A stretch of DNA of 5,193 bases from Methanobacteriota archaeon (GTDB lineage Archaea; Thermoplasmatota; Poseidoniia; Poseidoniales; Thalassarchaeaceae): positions 1-5,193 of the forward strand of contig JACNFL010000122.1 of the NCBI GenBank assembly GCA_014384685.1. Direction: 5' to 3'. A program made the position numbers and the translations under genes. Positions within the stretch are counted from its first letter, which is position 1, and each line of letters starts with the position of its first letter. Positions 1 through 5,193 of this stretch are shown in pieces. The notes beneath the pieces are model-generated. The model saw nothing but the letters and a program-made list of their open reading frames with translations, did no database searches and was not told where the DNA came from.

Positions 1-3000
1 TTATGTGGGAAATCATCTAGATGATCAGCTACACCATCACCATCTGAATCTTCCTCAGCAATTACAATCATAATCACACTAGCCGAATTTACTGAAGGTA
101 GAGTAGTTGCTATCCCATTTATTTGTACCACATTTACAGAAATTTGAATCGTACGAAGCCCTGGTAATTCGGTTTTATTGGCCATCACATCAATCGTAAA
201 ATTAGAACTATTACCCGAATTTAATGTTAGTGAACTAGGTGCAGCCACGGTCAAACCACCGCTAGTAACCGAAATACTGACTACTTCAGAATACATTGTT
301 GGATTTGTAATAGTACAGGTTATCTCACCTTGACCATCATATCTCGTATCAATCATCTGTTGGGTAGCAGTGCACTCTAATTCAATACTTGGAACAAAAC
401 TAGAACTGCCATCACCTTCTAATGTCAAACTAGTCATTGAACCTTGATACTCAACATTACCAATTGCGTCAACTGCATTCACTGAGTAAAAGAATTCACC
501 TGAACCAGTATGTATATCCATGGAAACATCATTGCTATTATCGGCAGTGTTGTGGCAGTTACCTGCGCTAATTAGGCTTGTAACCTCAAGCGAGGTGTGT
601 TGCCCTGGCGACCAGCAAATCATCCAGTGGTCGACATCAGAATTATCGGCAACAGTCCAAGTGAATGATATATCATCCGCACCAAGAGTAGCATCTAGTG
701 ATGATGCTCCTGCTGTTGGATCAACTTGACCATCTGCAGTTGCGCTTCCTGAGTCAACAGGTGTACCGTATAGAGCGTTACCATCTGTTCCAACTTCTCC
801 GTTCTCTACGCGCACGAGGAACTCGTATGTTGTACCGTGTGTTCCAGCGATTGTGTGAGTTGTTGTTGTCAAGTCAAAGGTACTGCGTGTGCCATCAAGG
901 GCCGCTCCATCGTCATTGACGTACAAAACACCGTAATCGTTTGCTCCAGTGAGTTGTGAGTTGTTAATTGCCCATGAAAGGTCAATTACTCCTGCAGCAC
1001 CGAGTGTTGCTGACAACGAGTCAACACCAATTTGTGGTGGCTGTCCAATAGTTGCGGATGCGAATACTGCATATCGAGATGATGAACGAGATGGTAGAGA
1101 ACCATCATTACTCCATGACAGATTAATTGTATCTGCATCAACCTGAGTTTGAGTGGTTCCTGTCATCTCAACCCATCCAGTGCCACCTTCATACCAAAGG
1201 GAATGGCCGACTGATGGGTCAGCATCTACAGTCACAACTAGGTCTTCGCTGTTCACATCTGCTGGTGCTTTTTGTTCAGATGCATTGAGCTCAAATGTAC
1301 AGACTGAATCCCAGCCTGGGCTACCACTTAGTTCCTGACCAGTTGCATCATCTGCATCTGTGAAGTCAATAGCGAACTGTGTAGTACCTGCATACAGAAT
1401 ATCATAAGAAACACCCCAGCAATCTCCAGAAGCATCAATGGATAAGTTGTTCCAAACACTGAATGTTAGTTGTGCGGATGCTTGTGCACCCCAGTAATCA
1501 GATACTGTCACAATCATTGATGGAGAACCAAACCAAGCTGGATTCATGGTAACCATACAATCCGGGCTTCCACCCATAATCATACCAGTCGCTGGATCTT
1601 CCATACCACTGCAAGCATCCAACTGTGGATCGCTAAGACCACCGCTGCCAACCATTGACCATGCATATCCAAATGGTTCAGCATTCCCATCACCATCCAT
1701 ATCCGGCTGACTCAAGTGCTCTGCACGTGCAGAGAAAGTGATGGTTGTGCCATCAATGATGCCACCCTCAACCTCATCCATTGTCAAGTAAGCAGATGGC
1801 CCGTTGTTTAGGACTTCAAAGTGTCCTGTACGCATATCGTTTGCTGAGTTCATGTCATCCTTACAGTCAGGGTTAGTACCTGTGCCGCAATCGTTGGCGG
1901 AGTCGGTGTCAGTTAGCGATGTGTCAAGTAAATCAATTGTAGCACTTACTGAAATCATACCCGGATTAATCATTACCTCGGCGCAAGCGCCTGTTTCAAG
2001 TGTAGACGGGAAATGTTCTCCCAAGTACTCGTGCCCGTTCGAACCTTCTGGATCATCTGGGTTGTCACATTCTGTTGCAATGAAAGGTGAACCCATAATA
2101 TCGTCACCATTAGAATCCTTTACATTGAATGTAACTGCCCAATCATAATCGATTTGTCGGTCACTACCACTGTGTGCAATGGTTGCGAATACACGAGTCA
2201 TTCCAGCGTCCAATCGGCCGCTTTCTTGACGAGGGTTACCTGCTTCCACATTAATCACTTGTACATCGTGATAGGAAGCAAAGGTTGCAGTTAGCAATGC
2301 ATCATTGTTTCCGTTTCTATCATCTAGAGTTTGAGAGACTTCTATCATCTCCATGACAAGGTTTGATTCGTGGGCAGCGCCACCGTAATCAGTTGTTACC
2401 AGTTCGTAGATTGTGTACTGAGATAGGGACGACTGGACTGTGAATGTCCCTACGCCATTTGCGTTAGCAGAATCTCCTTGTATAGTACCTGCGAAGGTGT
2501 ATGCTGTCTGGAAAGCAGGAACACTGCGGGTTTCACCAATGTCACTTGCATTCTGATGTGTTGGTGGCTCCATTGAAAGGTTGCTGTACACTTCAATATC
2601 ATCTGTTTGGCCTGCGCCGAACAATTCACCGAAGCTTACTGTCCATGTGCATGAACTAGCACCTGGTCCTTCAGGGCAGTCATCAAACGAACCATCACCA
2701 TCTGCATCAAACATTGATACAGGGTTAGTATTACCCATGCCATCTTCCATGAAAGCCTGGAACAATCCACCCATAGTAACATCCATCTGAACGTCACGAG
2801 GATCCCACGATGCACTACCATTGACAAATGCGGTCATGGTAAATCCATGTGGACCAGCCCCAGTCATTGGGTCATCACCATTATCCCAAGCAAGTTCTGT
2901 TGAGATATCATACCAATCTACTACATTTACATCATAATGTAAGACGTTGTTGTTCAAATCGGTATCTTGGTCAGCAGTATCAATTTCAACATGGATGGTA

Positions 3001-3482
3001 TACATACCAGGTGCTGCTGGTGTCCAAACTAGGTTTGCACCTGTTGAATCACGAACAATATAATGGCCGTTAGCCAGATAATCTCCAGAAGTGAAGGTTT
3101 GGATACCACAAGACATTGTGTCATCACAAACTGCTGCATCTTCTGCATCAATAAACAATACTGTACCTTCACTATCAGCAACAGTTACAGTTACTGTCAA
3201 TTCTGATATATCGTTATCACCATCGTTCTTGATAACGAGGTCAAATAATATGTCCTCGCCAGCATCCACGGAATTTCTCACCGTGCCTGTCATATCGGTC
3301 GTCGATTCTCGCGGTGAATTCGCACCCATCAACCAAGCCTCATAATCGGCTCGGGCGTTGGTGTCATCCACCGGTTCACTTTCATTCAATTCTATTGGGT
3401 TTAGGCTTGCTACGACGCTCATTAACATCAACAGAACTAGTACAGAACTTACTACTCTCTTCATGACTGGAACCCTTGTCAT
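1..3482 (-). CDS. Large secreted multidomain surface protein (CARDB-like, FnIII-like, Ca-binding repeat), C-terminus outside window
   Basis: One open frame of 1160 codons runs to the window edge without a stop, so the protein is longer than seen. The N-terminus is a signal peptide (K8, R9, hydrophobic core about 10-25, VVA cleavage site), so the protein is exported. In order: a CARDB-like beta-sandwich at about 65-188; acidic regions of no recognised family, with DxDxDG calcium-type loops at 259-268 and 594-602; two tandem fibronectin-III-like domains at about 815-1023; an Ig/CARDB-like domain at about 1027-1140; and a thrombospondin-3-like motif starting at D1145. It has 16 cysteines in eight local pairs, about 11 N-glycosylation sequons and only about six lysines. 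I see no catalytic motif; a surface or adhesive role is inferred. Start: the first ATG after an in-frame TAA is at 3482, about 26 bases below a TATA box, which suggests leaderless initiation. An in-frame ATG at 3464 (MKRVVSS) is a serious alternative, weakly supported by AAGGG eight bases upstream. Confidence is high for the gene, low for function. Confidence 0.9.
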   Translation of the reverse strand, partial: MTRVPVMKRVVSSVLVLLMLMSVVASLNPIELNESEPVDDTNARADYEAWLMGANSPRESTTDMTGTVRNSVDAGEDILFDLVIKNDGDNDISELTVTVTVADSEGTVLFIDAEDAAVCDDTMSCGIQTFTSGDYLANGHYIVRDSTGANLVWTPAAPGMYTIHVEIDTADQDTDLNNNVLHYDVNVVDWYDISTELAWDNGDDPMTGAGPHGFTMTAFVNGSASWDPRDVQMDVTMGGLFQAFMEDGMGNTNPVSMFDADGDGSFDDCPEGPGASSCTWTVSFGELFGAGQTDDIEVYSNLSMEPPTHQNASDIGETRSVPAFQTAYTFAGTIQGDSANANGVGTFTVQSSLSQYTIYELVTTDYGGAAHESNLVMEMIEVSQTLDDRNGNNDALLTATFASYHDVQVINVEAGNPRQESGRLDAGMTRVFATIAHSGSDRQIDYDWAVTFNVKDSNGDDIMGSPFIATECDNPDDPEGSNGHEYLGEHFPSTLETGACAEVMINPGMISVSATIDLLDTSLTDTDSANDCGTGTNPDCKDDMNSANDMRTGHFEVLNNGPSAYLTMDEVEGGIIDGTTITFSARAEHLSQPDMDGDGNAEPFGYAWSMVGSGGLSDPQLDACSGMEDPATGMIMGGSPDCMVTMNPAWFGSPSMIVTVSDYWGAQASAQLTFSVWNNLSIDASGDCWGVSYDILYAGTTQFAIDFTDADDATGQELSGSPGWDSVCTFELNASEQKAPADVNSEDLVVTVDADPSVGHSLWYEGGTGWVEMTGTTQTQVDADTINLSWSNDGSLPSRSSSRYAVFASATIGQPPQIGVDSLSATLGAAGVIDLSWAINNSQLTGANDYGVLYVNDDGAALDGTRSTFDLTTTTHTIAGTHGTTYEFLVRVENGEVGTDGNALYGTPVDSGSATADGQVDPTAGASSLDATLGADDISFTWTVADNSDVDHWMICWSPGQHTSLEVTSLISAGNCHNTADNSNDVSMDIHTGSGEFFYSVNAVDAIGNVEYQGSMTSLTLEGDGSSSFVPSIELECTATQQMIDTRYDGQGEITCTITNPTMYSEVVSISVTSGGLTVAAPSSLTLNSGNSSNFTIDVMANKTELPGLRTIQISVNVVQINGIATTLPSVNSASVIMIVIAEEDSDGDGVADHLDDFPH
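3..50 (-). other. Thrombospondin-type-3-like calcium motif, start of a probable C-terminal repeat stalk
   Basis: The last visible residues, starting at D1145, read DSDGDGVADHLDDFPH. They fit the DxDxDGxxDxxD calcium-binding loop of thrombospondin type 3 repeats, with aspartates at 1145, 1147, 1149, 1153, 1156 and 1157. In archaeal and bacterial surface proteins such motifs usually occur in series near the C-terminus, often before a membrane anchor. The window stops inside the first one, so the number of repeats and the anchor cannot be seen. Confidence 0.75.
414..1040 (-). repeat. Two tandem fibronectin-III-like domains in the large secreted protein
   Basis: Unit 1 starts near residue 815 and unit 2 ends near residue 1023. 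Both open with the same pattern: DSLSATLGA, then a strand ending LSW (from residue 821), against SSLDATLGA, then a strand ending FTW (from residue 927). This gives a period of about 106 residues. Unit 1 keeps the typical late strand TTYEFLVRVENGE and unit 2 has EFFYSVNAVDAIG, both matching the FnIII aromatic-x-V-x-A/V strand. The units have diverged at DNA level, so this is an old duplication and not a recent tandem copy. FnIII domains usually act as spacers or binding modules in surface proteins. The family assignment is by eye. Confidence 0.65.
3408..3482 (-). other. Signal peptide of the large secreted protein
   Basis: Residues 1-25 have a short positively charged N-region (R3, K8, R9), a core rich in V, L and M (about 10-24), and a probable signal peptidase I site after VVA at residue 25. 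The following sequence turns acidic at once (NES, EPVDD), as expected for a mature exported chain. There is no lipobox cysteine near the cleavage site, so a lipoprotein is unlikely. If translation starts at 3464 the signal keeps its charged pair and core and loses only six residues. Confidence 0.8.
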
Positions 3483-3504
3483 GTTGTGTTAACAACTCTA
3501 AACG

Positions 3505-3512
3505 TATATAAT
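3505..3512 (-). promoter_or_regulatory. Probable archaeal TATA box for the large secreted protein
   Basis: On the minus strand the box reads ATTATATA, close to the archaeal TTTATATA consensus. Its centre lies about 26 bases upstream of the ATG at 3482, so transcription would start at or next to that ATG and give a leaderless or nearly leaderless mRNA. The preceding bases (CGAGGCC) are a poor match to an A-rich BRE. A second TATA-like box, TTTTATAA, lies further upstream at about 3528-3535 and would give a leader of about 20-25 bases. Which one is used cannot be decided from sequence alone. Confidence 0.5.
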
Positions 3513-3520
3513 GGCCTCGT

Positions 3521-3536
3521 TCAATTATAAAATTGA
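3521..3536. repeat. Perfect 6-bp inverted repeat in the etfA/secreted-protein intergenic region
   Basis: TCAATT and AATTGA form a perfect inverted repeat around a 4-base AT loop. It lies 9 bases upstream of the proximal TATA box and overlaps the distal TATA-like box. It could be an operator for a dimeric regulator or a weak hairpin at the end of the etf transcript. In such AT-rich DNA a 6-bp stem may also be chance. Confidence 0.4.
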
Positions 3537-3558
3537 CAAGAATTAACAAAGAACTACT
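3526..3558 (-). terminator. Possible T-rich transcription termination region after etfA
   Basis: Directly after the etfA stop the minus strand holds short T-rich runs (TTCTTTGTT, then AATTCTTG, then AATTTTATAATT). Archaeal RNA polymerase often terminates at U-rich tracts without a strong hairpin, and a new promoter follows immediately, so termination here is plausible. No run exceeds four Ts, so read-through into the secreted-protein gene cannot be excluded. Confidence 0.3.
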
Positions 3559-4482
3559 TCAGAGGATTTTAGCGATTTCATCGCCAAGTATTGGCAACGC
3601 CTCTTCCCAAGTTGAAACAATGCCGTAATCGGCTACCTTGAAAATTGGTGCCTCTGGATCTTTATTGATTGCAACAATGTATTTGCTAGTACGCATTCCC
3701 GCCAAATGCTGGATCGCACCCGAAATAACAACCGCAATGTAGAGGCTTGGATTGACTGTCTTTCCAGTTTGACCAACTTGCATAGAGTGGGGGATTTCAT
3801 CCCATGTATCTACTGCGGCTCGGCTAGCACCGACCGCTGCCCCTAACTTATCTGAAAGTGCATACAAATGCTCAAAATTATCTGGACTACCCATTCCTCT
3901 GCCCCCTGAGATAATGATGTCTGCATCGGAAACATCGAGTCTTGCGCTAGCCTTTGCAATTGCTTCTTGAACTGCAATTTTCACATCACCACTTTGCTGA
4001 ACAGTAGCAGATTCTGCACTACCGCCATCTCCAGCAGGAGGGAAGGTGTTTGAGCGAAGTGTGACTGCACAATCACCACCAACGGTGACTTCTTGCATCG
4101 CTTTTCCAGAATAAATCGGGTGAATCATTGTCAAACCTTGTGAAATTGCTACAACATCCTGTACCACAGGTACACCACGGCGTGCTGCAATCCTTGCAAC
4201 CACATCTCTGCCTTGAGCGCTTGCCGCTCCAACGATGACACCAGCCCCAGCCGCAGCATCAAAAGCTGCAGCCCAAGCACCGCCATCGAATGTTGAGAAA
4301 CAATCTCCAACAACTGAGAGAACTTTCCCCACGCCAGCGATTCCAGCCGCAGCGTCTGCGCCGGCTCCCCCTGCACATAGGACAGTAGGTGATGCACCTA
4401 AGGACGTGGCCGCTCCAACTAATTGGCTAGTTACGGGGTGTAAATTATCCCCTTGAGTTTCTGCAATGATTGTAATATCCAT
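3559..4482 (-). CDS. etfA: Electron transfer flavoprotein, alpha subunit
   Basis: This is the FAD-carrying subunit of the soluble ETF heterodimer, which accepts electrons from acyl-CoA and related dehydrogenases and delivers them to ETF-quinone oxidoreductase or another acceptor. The product is 307 residues, near the usual 310-335. The N-terminal domain ([10 protein letters not shown], about 1-185) includes a [10 protein letters not shown] segment matching the family's RPxYAGNA motif. The C-terminal FAD domain is highly conserved: [12 protein letters not shown] (192-203), GASRAAVD (218-225, with the Ser-Arg that contacts the flavin), QVGQTGK (235-241), an [10 protein letters not shown] segment (from about 252), [11 protein letters not shown] (271-281) and VADYG (283-287). 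One oddity is a valine in place of the near-invariant glycine just before ISG. The ATG at 4482 is preferred over the one at 4488 because AGGAGG lies seven bases ahead of it but only one base ahead of 4488. It follows etfB in the same operon. Confidence 0.96.
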   Translation of the reverse strand: MDITIIAETQGDNLHPVTSQLVGAATSLGASPTVLCAGGAGADAAAGIAGVGKVLSVVGDCFSTFDGGAWAAAFDAAAGAGVIVGAASAQGRDVVARIAARRGVPVVQDVVAISQGLTMIHPIYSGKAMQEVTVGGDCAVTLRSNTFPPAGDGGSAESATVQQSGDVKIAVQEAIAKASARLDVSDADIIISGGRGMGSPDNFEHLYALSDKLGAAVGASRAAVDTWDEIPHSMQVGQTGKTVNPSLYIAVVISGAIQHLAGMRTSKYIVAINKDPEAPIFKVADYGIVSTWEEALPILGDEIAKIL

Positions 4483-4489
4483 CTTCATC

Positions 4490-4495
4490 CCTCCT
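4490..4495 (-). promoter_or_regulatory. Shine-Dalgarno sequence of etfA, overlapping the etfB stop codon
   Basis: AGGAGG on the minus strand matches the 16S anti-Shine-Dalgarno sequence well. Its first two bases are the last two of the etfB TAG stop. Spacing is seven bases to the ATG at 4482 and only one base to the ATG at 4488, so it decides in favour of the shorter etfA product. The overlap suggests that ribosomes finishing etfB reinitiate on etfA, keeping the two subunits near 1:1. Confidence 0.8.
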
Positions 4496-5193
4496 ACAGC
4501 ACCTTTGCCTCATCACGCAATAGCCCAACAACTTCTGGCACACTATCTGAGCCCTGGTAAGTCTTACCCGGTGGTTTTTGAGCAGGAGATGAATGACCGT
4601 TGAAATTGACTTTTGATGCGCTAACATCGCCGCCTACGACTTCAATTTGAGCCCGCTTTGCCATCATGATACCTCGTACATTCGGGCGGCGTAACTCATG
4701 CTGAGTTTTTGTGAAAGTTACTACTGCTGGAGAGGATACTGTCACTCTCTCGCTACCACTTGCAGTTGGCCTTAGGTAGGATCCTGCTGAATCGGACTCA
4801 CTAACTTCCGTGATACAAGCAGCGCCAAGAATTTCTGCAATCCCTGGTCCTGTAGAACCTTGATTGCGGTCTGCTGATTGTTTACCACAGTAGACCAAAT
4901 CTGCGCCGGCCGCTGTAACAGCGTTTGCGAGCGCAGACTGAACTTGATTGGAATCCAAATCTTGCCAGTCATCTTGCCAAATACGCACCAACTTGGTGAC
5001 TCCAAGTGCTGCTGCATCTTTCAGAACCTTATCTGCTCTTGCTGGACCCAAAGTGATAGCAGTGATTGAACCGCCAGCCGCTTCCGTGTGTTGCAATGCC
5101 GCCTCGAAAGCGTATTCATCATACGGGCTGGTTACCCAACTTGCAATGGCAGATTCATCTACACGACCGTTGACAACAACAATCTTGGCGTTG
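4494..5193 (-). CDS. etfB: Electron transfer flavoprotein, beta subunit (N-terminus outside window)
   Basis: The frame enters at the window edge and gives 232 residues before TAG. ETF beta is normally about 250-265 residues, so about 30 are missing, including the first strand (usually VxVKxVPD). Visible family marks are SPYDEYAFEAAL at visible residues 22-33 (the NPFDExAxEEAL motif); GPARADKVLKDAAALG at about 49-64; CGKQSADRNQGSTGPGIAE at 102-120, the nucleotide-binding loop that holds AMP in classical ETFs or a second FAD in bifurcating ones; RRPNVRGIMMAKRAQIE at 168-184 (matching RYPSLxGIMAAKKKPIE); and the C-terminal LLRDEAKVL. It partners EtfA as the scaffold subunit that docks onto dehydrogenases. 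The nucleotide loop fits neither the classical nor the bifurcating form cleanly. A TTG at 5096 within the frame is not the start, because conserved beta-subunit sequence continues upstream of it. Confidence 0.95.
   Translation of the reverse strand, partial: NAKIVVVNGRVDESAIASWVTSPYDEYAFEAALQHTEAAGGSITAITLGPARADKVLKDAAALGVTKLVRIWQDDWQDLDSNQVQSALANAVTAAGADLVYCGKQSADRNQGSTGPGIAEILGAACITEVSESDSAGSYLRPTASGSERVTVSSPAVVTFTKTQHELRRPNVRGIMMAKRAQIEVVGGDVSASKVNFNGHSSPAQKPPGKTYQGSDSVPEVVGLLRDEAKVL

Noticed and set aside
31..44. Repeated DNA word ACCATCACCATCTG (also at 2691-2704) as a possible repeat element
   Set aside because: Both copies encode the DGDG core of calcium-binding loops; the shared DNA follows from the shared peptide and does not indicate a mobile or CRISPR-like repeat.
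1804..2148. Plus-strand open frame of 114 codons, and the other plus-strand frames between 520 and 3345
   Set aside because: They lie antisense to the continuous minus-strand frame of the secreted protein, have no ribosome site or recognisable product, and read as low-complexity S/T/P-rich shadows.
3500..3540. Bacterial sigma70 promoter (TTGTCA with TATAAT)
   Set aside because: The two hexamers are only 4 bases apart instead of about 17, and other pairings also have wrong spacing.
4149..4397. Short frames on either strand within etfA and etfB (for example 4149-4397, 4235-4456, 4772-5017)
   Set aside because: They overlap strongly conserved ETF coding sequence in another frame and have no independent support.
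5094..5096. TTG as the start codon of etfB, giving a 200-residue product
   Set aside because: The same frame continues upstream to the window edge and encodes the conserved SPYDEYAFEAAL motif, so the gene is cut by the window and not short.
1..5193. A new defence, mobile or biosynthetic system
   Set aside because: Only an ETF operon and one structural-type secreted protein are present; there is no nuclease, transposase, integrase, retron-like RNA, toxin-antitoxin pair or array, and the secreted gene has its own promoter and no evident functional tie to the ETF genes.

Overview
The window holds three protein-coding genes, all on the minus strand. Two run off its edges. The organism is most likely a marine planktonic archaeon, with Candidatus Poseidoniales (Marine Group II) as best guess. 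This is inferred from four things: a very large, acidic, lysine-poor secreted protein with CARDB-like and fibronectin-III-like domains and a terminal DSDGDG calcium repeat; an archaeal-style TATA element about 26 bases before that gene's first ATG; no usable bacterial -35/-10 pair; and moderate, uneven GC. No rRNA or other phylogenetic marker is present, so the assignment is tentative.

Reading in the direction of transcription, from high to low coordinates: the window opens inside etfB (electron transfer flavoprotein beta subunit; about the first 30 residues lie outside). It is followed almost without a gap by etfA (alpha subunit). The etfB stop codon sits inside the Shine-Dalgarno sequence of etfA, so the two are co-transcribed and translationally linked. 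Together they form the FAD heterodimer that takes electrons from acyl-CoA and similar dehydrogenases and passes them to a quinone-linked oxidoreductase or another acceptor.

A 76-base intergenic region (3483-3558) follows. It carries a T-rich stretch, a perfect 6-bp inverted repeat and two TATA-like boxes, and looks like the end of the etf unit and the promoter of the next gene.

The remaining 3.5 kb is one uninterrupted reading frame for a secreted multidomain protein. It has a signal peptide, a CARDB-like beta-sandwich, several acidic domains without a recognised family, two tandem fibronectin-III-like domains, another Ig-like domain and a thrombospondin-type-3-like calcium motif at the window edge. 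It has no recognisable catalytic domain and is probably a cell-surface or adhesive protein unrelated in function to the ETF genes. I found no RNA gene, CRISPR array, insertion sequence or defence system, and no convincing new system. The points worth a second look are features of these three proteins and the promoter region.
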